A DNA stretch of 64,000 bases from Sorex araneus. Its lineage: Eukaryota; Chordata; Mammalia; Eulipotyphla; Soricidae. Numbering within the stretch: the stretch's first letter is position 1; the number at the start of each line of letters is the position of its first letter. Of this stretch, positions 10,966 through 21,345 are shown piece after piece. The stretch spans positions 98,502,734-98,566,733 of the forward strand of contig NC_073302.1 in the NCBI RefSeq assembly GCF_027595985.1. Reading direction: 5' to 3'. The position numbers and the translations under genes are program-made. The notes below the pieces were generated by a model, which was given only the letters and a program-made list of their open reading frames with translations, was not told the origin of the DNA and made no database searches.

Positions 10966-11244
10966 TTTCTTGAGAGGGTTGGTTATTAAAGCTGCTGTTG
11001 TTCAAACTTTCCATTGCAAAATCGACACATTTTGGGACCTACCTTGCAATGTGGTGGCTATAGTGAACAATACTGTATTGTGACATAGATTCTGGGGCTT
11101 TTCTGAGTAGATTTTAAATGTTTTCACCACAAAAAGAAATGCTAACCATAAGGTGATGAAATCCTAGCTAAGGTTATGATGGTAATCATTTCAGGGTACC
11201 TAAGTGTCATAAATCAATGGCTAGCACTTAACGCTTTACCCTGT

Positions 11245-11408
11245 TGAGAACAGAGAGGTGGCCCAGGGTTAAAGCTTGACCTTGCATGCAGCTGACCCTG
11301 GATCCATCCCTAGAAACTCATCTAATTGCTGCCAGAAATGATCCCTGAACCTATGCTCAGGCGTAGGTCCTGAGCATCCCTGGGGATGTCCCAGAAACAC
11401 TTTTTTTT
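11245..11408 (+). mobile_element. Type 1 SINE, diverged
   Basis: 'gaccttgcatgcagctgaccctggatccatccc' and 'gatccctgaacctatgctcaggcgtaggtcctgagcatccctgggga' place it as a forward SINE. 11408-11890 to its right is unassigned DNA. Confidence 0.65.
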
Positions 11409-11892
11409 CGAAAGGCTCACAAAACATGTACAATATTTTGTTAATTTGAAAATTCAAATATTCAGTTAAATATATGGGTGCAGGGAAATGGTCCAAATAG
11501 CTGGAGATAGGAGCATTTCAGATAGGAGCCTCGGGTGGGAGACTGGAGACGGCGAGCTGGAGATCACCCAGGGGAGCAGCTCTCAAGCTCGGCCAAATAT
11601 GCCTCTCCAAGTTACTACTAATATTATTATTCCACTTAATACTGTAAACTGGAAGAACATCATCAACGGAATGAAAAACTTTTTTTTTATTTACCCAAGT
11701 TTGGGTAATAGGAGCTAATGGGTCAAACAGCCTAGGATGAGATTCTTTTGTGAACCCCTCTATAGAATGGTGAAATTGTATACAAATGTAGATTATTATA
11801 CTTGTAAGTTATAGTTTTATAAAAAGTATGCTAATGGGGTCAACATCTTTTTATGCTTTACAGGAAAGTAATGTCTTTAAAATATAAAATCT

Positions 11893-12928
11893 TTGGTGGC
11901 CAAAAAGGCACATGAAAAAATGCTCTTCATCACTAATCATCAGGGAGATGCAGATCAAAACAACAATGAGATATTATCTTACACCACAAAGACTGGCCCA
12001 CATCCAAAAGAACAAAAGCAACCAGTGTTGATGTGGATGTGAAGAGAAAAGGACTCTCCTTCACTGCTGGTGGAAATGCCGACTGGTTCAGCCTTTTTGG
12101 AAGACGATATGGACAATTCTCGAAAAATTAGAAATTGAGCTCCTGTTTGACCCAGTAATACCACTCCTGGGAATATATTCTGGAGAGGCAAAAGAGTATA
12201 GTAGAAATGACATCTGCACTTGTATGTTCAGTGCTACACTGTTTACAATAGCCAAAATCTGGAAAAAAATGGAGAGCCCAAGAACAGATGACTGGTTAAA
12301 GAAACTTTGGTACCTCTACACAATGAAATACTATGCAGCTATTAGAAAAGATGAAGTCATGAAATTTGCATATAAATGGATCAAAATGGAAAATATCATG
12401 TTACATGAAATCAGTCAGAAAGAGACGGAGAGACATAGAAAGATTGCATTCATCTGTGGAATATAAAGTAACAGAATGGAAGACTAACACTCAAGAATAG
12501 TAGAGGTAAAGACCAGGAGGTTTACTCCACTGCTTAGAAGCCTGCCTCACATGCTGGGGGAAAAGGCAGCTCAGATAGAGAAGGGAACACCAACTAAAGG
12601 GTATTTGGAGAACCAGCTTGGGTTAGGAGATGAGAACTGAATGTAGACTATAGATCAAACACAACGGCCACTCAATGCCTATAGTGCAAACTACAACACC
12701 CAAAAGAAAAGAGAGAATAAAAGGGAATACTCTGCTACAAAGGCAGGGTGGGGGGAGGAGGTAGTGGGGGTGCTGGGAGAGATACTGGGATCATTGGTGG
12801 TGGAGAATGGGCACTGGTGGAGGGATGGGTACTCAATTGTTGTATGACTGAAACACAAACACAAAAGTTTGTAAATCTGTAACTGTACCCCACAGTGATT
12901 CACTAATAAAAAAATTAAAACAAAAATA
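11893..12928 (+). mobile_element. LINE-1, 5'-truncated 3' end (ORF2 C-terminus plus 3' UTR)
   Basis: Encodes the last part of an L1 ORF2 region (caatagccaaaatctgg, then ttggtacctctacacaatgaaatactatgc, then the 'ctgtggaatataaa' block). A 3' UTR follows with a G-rich stretch (gtggggggaggaggtagtggggg) and ends in 'gtgattcactaataaaaaaattaaaa'. It is highly similar to the L1 at 41729-42973. Frame damage rules out a working ORF2. Confidence 0.9.
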
Positions 12929-12959
12929 TACTTCATAAAAAAACATCCTTAGGGGCCAA

Positions 12960-13920
12960 TAGACAGAGGGAAACCAGGTAGAGTCTCCGCTCCGCGCTTT
13001 CTTCATCTCTAGCATCGGCCCACAAGCTGGCAGTCCACTGGCTCTGCCTTTTGTGCTATGCCCTGCCACAGGAGAAGTGTGCAGTCCCCCGGCAGCATGA
13101 CTGGAGCGTGTGAGAGCTGGTTATCATGACAATAACAAAAGAGAAGGAAAGGGAAAAAAAAACAGTGAATGTTAAGCCCTTCCAGCTGGTTTTGTTTCCT
13201 TGCCCCCTGTGTGGAGACCCCTTGCAATCATGAGCCTTCTTTAGCACAGCCATTCGGAGAAGAGCAGCATTCACTGACCTCAGTGGAACCTGCAACACTA
13301 TGCCAACCAGCAGTTGTACCAGACACCCATTTTGGGAATCAACTGAAAAGGCAGAACAAACCCTCACCCATTTATGGAAATCAACCAAAAAAGCAGAATT
13401 ACCCCTGCATGAAGTCAGTGGAGATAACTACCGCGGGAACCGATTAAGGAAAAGGTCACTGGGAGTGGCATAAGGTGGTCAGGAAAGCCCCTGGCACTCT
13501 TAGAGTATAAAAAGGACCCTGGAAGCAAGGGGAGGCGTCACTGTCCTACTAAAGGAGATGGCCCTGACCGGTCAGCTTTCGGAACTCAACTCTTGCCTGA
13601 CTTGTGCAGAGCAAAGCTCTAGACTACAGCGCTCATTGCTCTGTATGGTCTCAATCCCGAACCCCAACACCTGTCTGACGCCTCCGAGCAGCCCTGTCCC
13701 ATGCATCCTCTCCTAACACAGCCGCCGTCCAGGTTCTCACAGATGCCGAGCTCTGTGCACGCCTTTTCAGAGCGTCCGGACCACGGGCATCGGCGTCAGG
13801 CATGCGTGAGCAGGAGGCAGGAGGCTTGCAAAGCCAGGGTGGTGCCCAGGGCCTCCCAGAAGCTGACGCTGATCGCTGCCCAACGAAAACCGCGGGGGTC
13901 TGGTGTAGGATAACATAGCC
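12960..13920 (+). other. Unassigned segment with TATA-like box, possible old LTR
   Basis: GC-moderate sequence unlike its surroundings. It has a good TATA motif (gagtataaaaaggaccctgg, from 13502) followed by 'gccctgaccggtcagctttcgg', which resembles the layout of an LTR promoter with its R/U5. I could not find matching ends or a second copy, so this stays a suggestion. Confidence 0.3.
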
Positions 13921-15133
13921 TCAGGTAGTTTAGGTTTATTGGGTTACTCCCGTCACAGTGCTTCTATTCCTTTGTTTATTTGTAGCTTCTTTCTTAGTGT
14001 TCTGTTGACTTGTAAATAATGTTTTTCTCTTCTCCTTGAGTCCTTTGCATAGTTTATTCACAGCAAGTCCTTTTTGTATGTACCAAGAAAGATATTTATT
14101 AATATGCCTTTGCAATTGGGATTTAATTGGCTTTGAATATTATTAATTCCCGGGCGTCTGCTTTCTTGACTGTAGCCTTGGTTGCCCTCAGTTCCTAGCC
14201 CTCTAAAAGGCAGGGTACCAACGGGGGCCGAGAAGGACCCAGGGCAAGCGGTAAGTTATGTGCTACCCTGGCATTGAGATAGGCCTGGCCAAAGTGCCTC
14301 ATTCTTATCTATAAGTTAAGAGTTTGATCATGGACAAGTGCTGTCATGATCTTAAAGTGACAAGACTAGGACCCTCCTAGGGATAGGAAAGACTAATCTG
14401 GCCTGAGCACTGTAGTCTGAGATTGAGATGGCCCCAGGAGAGCAATTCTAAAAGCTTAATGCATCTCTTGCTATGCCCATACAAAACGATTAATATTATG
14501 AATGCTTATATGTTTGTTGGACAAAGAGAGGAGAAACACAACCTTGGGATTTCATCATTGGATGGGTCCTGCTGAAAGAGTATCTGTCCTAGAGAATAGG
14601 TGTTCTGCTATTGTTATTGAACTTTTTGTGCCTAGCATTTTATTTTAAGCTTGAATTGTTATGATAGTTAAATTCTGTCCTAAACAAAAAGGGGGGAGAT
14701 ATTGGAGAAACTGTACTGCAGACAGGAATATTTTCCCTTTTTCAGCTGCCTTCTGGAAATAATTTCAGAGGCAGTTTTCCTTTTCTCACAGAAGCCTGGC
14801 TGGTCTTTGACATGGTGCTAGCCAGGCCTGACTTGACATTGTAGATTCCAGGCTCTGGCCTAGCCTAGGCTTTGGGATGTAGATTTCAGGTGCTACCTAG
14901 TTTGTAATTGACATGTAGATTTCATGTGGCAGCCCAGCCCAGTCTTTGGGATCTAAAACCGAGTGCTTTCAGCCCAAGGAAGGCTTTGGTTTTGGTTTTG
15001 TGTCTTCTTTCCGGAGGCCTAGATTGCTGGCCTGCAGATACAAGGAAATAATGTTGCCTCAATGTTCTGCCTGTAAGATCTTTTGGTGCCTTTGGTGATG
15101 TCAATGTATTGCGCCCTGAGCAAAAAGGGGTTC

Positions 15134-15201
<68 letters not shown>

Positions 15202-15560
15202 AGGGAGGGAGAGAGGGAGAGAGGGAGAGAGAGGAAAGAGGGAGGAGAGACTAGAGAAGGCAGTAGTTGATCCAGAGAGAGGTTGGAGCTGGGAGTGCGG
15301 GAGATGAGAAAGATGGAAGATTGAATAAACAGTAACTAATCAGCAACCAGCTTCGTCCTCGTTCTTCCCTCACCAGTCCTTGGCCAATGGCCGTCCCGAT
15401 CAGTCCACACACAATGGTTCCAGGGCACCGAACGCGGGCAGTGAGACAGAGCCACCCGGAGAGCCCGCGAGTGCACTCGCCCCTCGGCGAGCATTAGTTT
15501 TTTACAGTCTGGGACCACGGGTCCCAGCTCAGTGACAACAGAACACAGAGCGCTTACGTG
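13920..15560 (+). mobile_element. Older ERV remnant, copy A: 3' internal piece plus LTR
   Basis: 13920-14600 matches the elements at 61.8-64.0 kb (for example 'ctaatctggcctgagcactgtagtctgagattgagatggccccaggagagcaattct'). At 14688-14702 is a polypurine tract (aaaaaggggggagata). It is followed by a candidate LTR starting TGGAGAAACTG at 14703, with a poly(A) signal AATAAA at 15324-15329 and an end at ...CACACACA (15413). Past it is a conserved leader 'gttccagggcaccgaacgcggg', the place where a primer-binding site would lie. The primer tRNA could not be identified with confidence. No coding frame is preserved. Confidence 0.6.
15136..15235. repeat. (GA)n/(GGGA)n microsatellite inside copy A LTR
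   Basis: About 28 GA units followed by gggagggaggga runs. It interrupts the candidate LTR. Confidence 0.9.
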
Positions 15561-16400
15561 CATCCTGCAGGCAAGGGGAGATAGCGGTGTGAGGATGTAA
15601 GACTACCCGCCTCTAGGCCTTACCCTCCTGGAAAGGAAGACAGCAGAGGGGGACTGACGGGGACGCCCCCTGAATTAAGAACACCACCACCAATGATAGC
15701 CAGGAAGCCCTCAGTCCACACTGGACGGGGTGGCCCATGGACAGCCCCCCTCTGCAGACATCTCTCCCACAGTGCTGCTTTCCTTTTCTTTCTCTGTCTC
15801 AGTCCAACCTGTCACCGTACTCCTTGGGTCTCCTGGGAGGCTGCCCGCAGGTGATAAGGATCCAAGACCACACACAGCCGGTGACATTGATACCCAGCGC
15901 TTAAGACTACTGTTGCATGCTCCACATGTTAATTTATGTGTATGAATGTGAGTTTGTACATTTCCTTCATTTAACTTCCCCTTTCCATAAAAAAGATAAT
16001 CTCATATACACTTTTATTTCAGATTTTATAACTGAGATTGATACGCTGCTGAAATGTAGTATGTTCAGTAAATGAATGAATGATAAATAAGTATATTATC
16101 CTTCACATGCCTTTCTCAAAGTTCAATTTCACAGATGTAATCTCCCAATTACATATATAAAAATAATTCTACTTCTACCAGAAGACAAATCGGAAAAGGC
16201 TCTTTTAGTGTAGATATCACCCACACCACACATGGCAGCACCTCAAATCTGCATTTGAAACAGTTGGGGACCTGTATTAACTTCATTCAGCTCTGATAAT
16301 GAATTGAAGAAAATTTTGTGACTTAAAATAACAGAAATTTATTATATCCTATTTCTGTAGGACAGAATTTGAACCAGGCTGTTGAGTCAAGAATATTATG
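15560..16400. other. Intergenic DNA, no feature recognised
   Basis: Unique-looking sequence with short open frames only. Nothing recognisable on either strand. Confidence 0.5.
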
Positions 16401-16403
16401 TCT

Positions 16404-16585
16404 CCAGGCCGGAGCGATAGCACAGTGGGTAGGGCATTTGCCTGGTACGTGGCTGACCAGGGTTCGATTCCCAGCATCCCATATGATCCCCCAAGCACTG
16501 CCAGGAATAATCGCTGAGTGCAGAGCCAGAAGTAACCCCTGTGCATCGCCGAGTGTGACCCAAAAAGCCAAAAAAAAAAAAAAAG
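16404..16585 (+). mobile_element. Type 1 shrew SINE, near consensus
   Basis: Almost full-length forward copy: 'ggccggagcgatagcacagtgggtagggcatttgcc', B box 'gggttcgattccc', 'agcatcccatatgatcccc', 'ctgagtgcagagccagaagtaacccctgtgcatcgccgagtgtgaccc', then an A tail. It has a clear tRNA-like A and B box pair. Confidence 0.95.
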
Positions 16586-16731
16586 AAGAAAACTGTGTCT
16601 CACAATTTTTATAATGTGGTGCCTCACTCCCTCTCTGAGATGCTATACAGATTTTCTGTTCTGGGGCAGTTGATATACATTGACTTGTGTCTGTATCGCT
16701 AACATTTCTGCTTCATGGTCCAGTAGTACAT

Positions 16732-16737
<6 letters not shown>

Positions 16738-16764
<27 letters not shown>
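16738..16764. repeat. (TC)n microsatellite
   Basis: About 13 perfect TC units. The surrounding 16590-18030 otherwise holds no recognisable gene or repeat apart from another TC-rich patch near 17410-17460. Confidence 0.9.
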
Positions 16765-16768
<4 letters not shown>

Positions 16769-18034
16769 TTTAAAAAAATTAGACACCATTAGTTTTTTAA
16801 GGTTGCTTATAATATAGTTGTTTCAGGCATTCAAACCAACCCTACCACAAATGTGACCTTTCCTAGACCAGTGGCAGCGACTTTCCACCCTCCTACCACA
16901 TATGCCCCCTTAGCAGGCACAAACAGATTTATTTTATATTGAAAATTACAACAAAGTATCAAGTGGGATTATAAAAAGTAGATCAATAAAAGAAAATTTG
17001 TGATTATTGCTGTATCTCACAATGGTGTTGCAAAAGTCATTGAGGATTTACTGAGCTGATTGAGGCTACTTTAGTCTTCTGTGTTACTGTTTTCACTCAG
17101 TGAGTGTGGTGAGCTTCTATGCAACTTTCCCATCAAATACACGGTGTTTCTATTGGGGTGTCAGTACTATGAGTTTTGGAGGTGTTACACAGCCACATAT
17201 GCAACTGCGTACCACAGAAGCTGTGGAGCTAGGACAGCTGGGCGTGGGAGATTGGTGAGGTTCCATGGTAGAGCTGGGTGTTTTCTATATCAGAGGATTC
17301 CTGGTGTGGTTGCAGATAGGAGGAGAACCTTCCAGCCTCCATTCTGAGAAGGCTCCAAAGTTTTCATCCCCCGAAACTGATTGAGCTAGGACTATTTGAC
17401 AGCTTGGCATCTTTTCCTCTCTCTCTTCTTTCTCTCTCACACACACTCTCTCTAACTCTCAGTCTCAAATAACCATCCTTTCTCTTATAAGGACATGTCA
17501 TTATATTTAGGACTCATTCCAAAACTCCAAGATCATCTCCCCTTGTCCAGACTTAATTGAGTCTGTGAAATTTTCTTTTTCTTAGAAACTAACATTTACT
17601 CACTCCTGAAATTAGAATCTGATTAATTTTATGGTCATTATTCAGCCAATTGCTATCCCTACATTAAGTTAAGAGATGTTATAACTCTTTCTATGATTTA
17701 GATCAAGATTTTTAAGGAAAATTAACTTCATAAAAATTGGTTCTCCTAGGAGACACTTTTGTCTAGAAATAAAAAATTATAGACTAAGTCCCATGCCTAA
17801 TTAATCTCAGCAAAATTTTGTACTCTTGTATTTTGATTTAGTTTATTATTTTTCTCTCTTACATCTGATTATCAGAAATTATTACTGATAAAATAAAAGT
17901 GAAAAGGGACTTTGTTTATTTTCTTAAAAGCAGAAAATAGAAAAATACAAAAACCCCATCCCGGTATGAAGAGTAACAGATAAAATGAGAAAAAGATTCC
18001 AAGAGCTCTGAAAGGGCAAACAAAAAAAAGTCAT

Positions 18035-18132
18035 GGTTCTCAGACAGATAGCTCAAGCAGAAGGCCTGTGCTTGATCCCCTTAGCACTATACAGAGATAC
18101 CTTTGAGCACTAAGTAAGGAGTAGACATTGAG
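18035..18132 (+). mobile_element. Type 1 SINE fragment, old
   Basis: 'gacagatagctcaagcagaaggcctgtgcttgatcccc' and 'ctttgagcactaagtaaggagtagac' fit a degraded forward SINE whose tail grew into the next microsatellite. Confidence 0.5.
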
Positions 18133-18300
18133 TGAGGAAGGAAGGAAGGCAGGAAGGAAGGAAGGAAGGAAGGAAGGAAGGAAGGAAGGAAGGAAGGAAG
18201 GAAGGAAGGAAGGAAGGAAGGAAGAAGGGAAGGGAGGGAGGAAGGGAGGGAGGGAAGGAGGGAGGGGGGAGGGTGGGAAAAGAAGTGGTAAACGGAAAGT
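18133..18300. repeat. (GGAA)n microsatellite
   Basis: About 25 GGAA units passing into GGGA-rich repeats. It is open in several frames only because of its composition. 18300-19130 beyond it has no recognised feature. Confidence 0.95.
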
Positions 18301-19139
18301 GGGGATTAGTAGAGAGAGTAGGAGAAGGGGAGGGAAGGGTAGCTAGAGGGGACCCCAGAGAGAATCCATAAGCAATGCCCTGAATATCTAACTTTCAATT
18401 TCAGACAATGACTCTTTATCATTTCCAAACAAAAAGGGAAGGCCCTCGTCTGGCTGAGGCATTTGGAATGTTTACCATGAATTTATATGGCTCAGTCAGC
18501 AACTTGAGAAATACTGAACAAGGTAGAGAATCTGGTCTTCAAGGCTCAGATACTTTGTAGGAAATAAGAATCGAAGCCTTCTTTCAATTGAAGAATGTCA
18601 GATCAAAGATATTTAACTCTATTTTTAATAGAAAAATAATACTGAAATTTTGTTTAAAATTACTACACATAAACTGTCCAAACTTTCATTTCAAAGATCA
18701 ATAACTCTCAATAACAAAAATAAATTGAAACTAACACAAGCTACACTATTTAAAACTTTGTGAAAGAAAGAGCTTTTTAAAAATGTTTTAACCAAAGATT
18801 TTTTCCAATTTCTATTGAAGCGTTCTGATTAATAATACTGTTAAACTGTGGCTTCATGCATCCAGTGTTCTGAGACTAATACTACACTGATCGTCAAAGT
18901 GACCGCTTCCCTCTGCCAGTGGCAAAGCCCTTCCCATCCCCCTGAACTTCCTTATTAAAATCAGTCCTACGGGCCAACTTTTGGATTCTGTTGCCCTTGA
19001 CCATTTGTTATTTCCTTACTGTGTTTCTTTACATCTCAGGCGTGGAAGAAATCCTGCTGTGTCTGTGCCTTTGCCTCCAGCTGACTCCACCCAGCGTGAT
19101 ACTCTCCAGTTCTATCCATGTAGTGATCAATTGTGGGAT

Positions 19140-19360
19140 TTCATTTAAGAAAAGTTTTTATTGTGATTCTGTAGTTGATAATACTATAATAATAATAGTA
19201 ATATATAATAATAATACATATCATTTTTCTCATTCACATCATCCCCAATACCACAACCATCATCAGTGTACCCACCACTATTCCCCAAGGACCCTAGCAC
19301 CCCTCCATCTTAACTTCCCCCTGACGTCCAACTTGGCTGTGTAGATCAGTTCTCCAATTA
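19140..19360 (-). mobile_element. Old L1 3' end, reverse
   Basis: 'tttttattgtgattctgtagttgataatac' followed by 'atcatccccaataccac...gtacccaccactattccccaa' has the reversed L1 3' UTR layout seen elsewhere in the window, but is diverged. Confidence 0.45.
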
Positions 19361-19424
19361 CGTTGCCTTTGGACCTTGCTCCAAATCTTTAAGTACCACT
19401 TAGGTTAATCATCAAACTAGTACA

Positions 19425-19645
19425 GAAGCTAAGATATGGAAACAACTCAAATGCCCAAGGACAGTTGAATCGATCAAGAAGTTGTGATATATATTCATAA
19501 TGTAATACTATGCATCTCTAAGAAATAACAAATCACACCATTAGCTGCAACATGGATGGAACTGAGAGAAGTCAGTCACAATAGGGATCATGTGAGTTTT
19601 CTCTCACATGATTCCATATTTTCCTTATATCCACTGTATATAATT
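19425..19645 (+). mobile_element. Old L1 ORF2 3' fragment
   Basis: 'gatatggaaacaactcaaatgcccaaggacagttgaatcgatcaagaagttgtgatatatattcataatgtaatactatgc' and 'catggatggaactgagagaagtcagtcacaa' are typical of the L1 ORF2 end. Confidence 0.75.
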
Positions 19646-19806
19646 TATGACATAGTGCTTAGACATCACATTATCTCATCACAATATCTTTTTTCTCGTG
19701 AAGGGAGCACACTGGCAGGGCACAGAGCTTGCTCCTGGCACCCCATTCGGGGTTTACTCTGGGCTCTTTATCCAGGGATCATGTCTAGCACTTATGCAGT
19801 GTTTCT

Positions 19807-20166
19807 GTGTTCGTCGCCCGCGTCGCGATTTCCCTTCGCCAGCAAAGAGTGAGACGACATGGGTTGAGGATCCTTCTGCAACCGTTTATTCAGTTAACTC
19901 ACGAAGAGAAAAGAACCACAACCCGGGTAACGGCAGTCCTTATATAGCCTGGTTGCCCCGCCTCTGGCGTGGTGCTCATCTATTGGCTCTCGCCAATCAC
20001 CCCATATGAGGTCATTCTGTCATGGCCGCCACGCATGCGCAATGTGCTATGGCCGCCACGCATGCGCAATGTGCTCTGGCTCCACGCATGCGCAATGTGC
20101 TCTGGCTCCACGCATGCGCAATGTGCTCTGGCTCCACGCATGCGCAATGTGCTCTGGCTCCCTACA
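19807..20166 (-). repeat. 3' LTR of the provirus (360 bp)
   Basis: On the minus strand it starts TGTAGGGAGCC and ends CGACGAACA. It carries a CCAAT motif (reverse of attgg, 19982-19986), a TATA box TATATAAG (19939-19946) and a poly(A) signal AATAAA (19885-19890), in the order U3, R, U5. It has five copies of a 26-27 bp repeat in U3, against three in the 5' LTR. Confidence 0.97.
20021..20160 (-). promoter_or_regulatory. U3 tandem repeat array with NRF-1-like cores (5 copies)
   Basis: Five units spaced 27, 26, 26 and 26 bp carry 'acgcatgcgca' starting at 20031, 20058, 20084, 20110 and 20136. The core is close to the palindromic NRF-1 site (TGCGCATGCGCA), and CpGs are unusually well kept. Binding is inferred from the motif only. 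Confidence 0.8.
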
Positions 20167-20176
20167 TCTCCCCCTT
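20167..20176 (-). other. Polypurine tract of the provirus
   Basis: Minus strand AAGGGGGAGA directly before the TG of the 3' LTR. This is the RNase H-resistant primer site for plus-strand DNA synthesis. Confidence 0.9.
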
Positions 20177-20578
20177 ATGTCTTTATTTATGGAGCCATCC
20201 TGTTGGTAGAAGGGGGTGGCGGTCACCACTGCCTGTATTACAAGGGACTGAGGAGGCCTCCGCATGTCCCCATCAGGTCGCGCCAAGGCTCCACCTGTCC
20301 CACCGTCCTCACTTCCAGGCAGGGCAAAATCCGACGGCGGCCCTATGCAAGTGGCTCGCCACCCTGAGTCGGGGGCCAACTCAGTGCAGTGCTCTCCGGC
20401 CTGACACCCTTCTCAGGGAGAATACTCGGGAGCACCCGTACTCGTGCAATGAGCCCTTGTGGCTCCGAGCGTGCAAGGGCTGCTCCCAGAGCAGGAGCCA
20501 TGAGCGCAAGATAGAGGGGGATAGCGGGAGCCCAATGAGTCCGAGCCCCCGTCAGAGGATTGGGGCACCAGGCAGCAG

Positions 20579-21313
20579 TCAGCTATAACACAGGTAAAAG
20601 CAAATAATCAAAACAACAATCAAAAATACAACCATCAAAACAAAATCAGAAATGCAATCAACCAACATAGCATCAAGCGGTTTCCACATCATGGTACACT
20701 CTCCGCATTGCGTATTAAATTTGGGGATAGAGAGCCAAAATCAGTTGCTGAATCTGCTGTCCCACCTCCCTTTCCTGAACCACATCGGAGGGACCCCCGT
20801 CAGTGACATGCAAGGGGGCACGCGTGGGCCAGCAGGCATCTTTGCCCACTGGGGCCGTGCATGAGGCAGCAGCATACTTAGGGTTCCCTCTGCTGGAGGG
20901 GACGACTGACCAGTCACCCCCAAACGTTCCCTCGTAGGACGTTCCTTCGTTATATAGCTGGTATAACACATGGCATTCATCTGGTCTACCACTTGACAGT
21001 TTTGAGGACAGGGATCCCCCTTATTTATAAAAGTAGGCTTGGGCACGCACTGCCAAAACTGGGTTAGCCCGCCCCGAGCACTGGGCCGCGTGGCGAGATA
21101 TATAGTCAGAGTCCCACAGTCCACGGTTTGCGTGTAGCTCGTTGGGGTCACCGAAGATTGTCTTCCCTGACAGTTGCACGGGGTCCCATACAGCTGTTGT
21201 AGGAGGCGTGTAGGGTCAGCCGGCCGGCCCAATCCGGCCTCCGTCGATTGCACAGTCAGCAGCAGGATCATCATTGCAAACCCGCAGGGTCGGCACCGGA
21301 CGACGAGCCGCAT
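20579..21313 (-). pseudogene. env: env remnant: SU N-terminus and membrane anchor, centre deleted
   Basis: The start chosen is the ATG at 21313, six bases after a strong splice acceptor (TTTTCTTCTTACAG, ending 21319), as expected for a spliced env message. A signal peptide follows (hydrophobic ILLLTV, then QSTEA). Next is a cysteine-rich surface-subunit N-terminus with paired cysteines (CNC, CPQNC and nearby single cysteines). Its pattern recalls the envelope type shared by type D retroviruses and some gammaretroviruses. SU-like sequence then continues in another frame (20715-20969), and the first frame runs to a stop at 20741. In the original frame 20579-20740 ends with a hydrophobic anchor (about FVLMVVFLIVVLIICFYL). 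No furin site, fusion peptide or TM ectodomain is visible. The whole is about 245 codons, far below the family length, so it is non-functional as an envelope. Confidence 0.8.
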
Positions 21314-21335
21314 GTTCTCTGTAAGAAGAAAAGAG
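21314..21335 (-). other. Putative env splice acceptor
   Basis: Minus strand pyrimidine run TCTCTTTTCTTCTTACAG with the AG at 21320-21319, six bases before the env ATG. It pairs logically with the donor at 26445-26450. Confidence 0.65.
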
Positions 21336-21345
21336 AGAATCCCTC

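Noticed and set aside
13056-13447. Open frames of 110 and 92 residues on both strands
   Set aside because: No domain, no conserved motif and no clear exon signals. Left within an unassigned segment.
16404-16480. Possible tRNA genes at SINE heads (A and B boxes)
   Set aside because: The heads lack a full cloverleaf and always continue into SINE bodies, so they are tRNA-derived retroposons.
20031-20160. Regularly spaced repeats that superficially resemble a CRISPR array
   Set aside because: Units are contiguous tandem copies with no variable spacers, inside a retroviral LTR of a mammal.
20022-20588. 188-residue plus-strand frame in the LTR and env 3' region
   Set aside because: Its first third is the LTR repeat read antisense and the rest has no domain. 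The retroviral genes are on the other strand.
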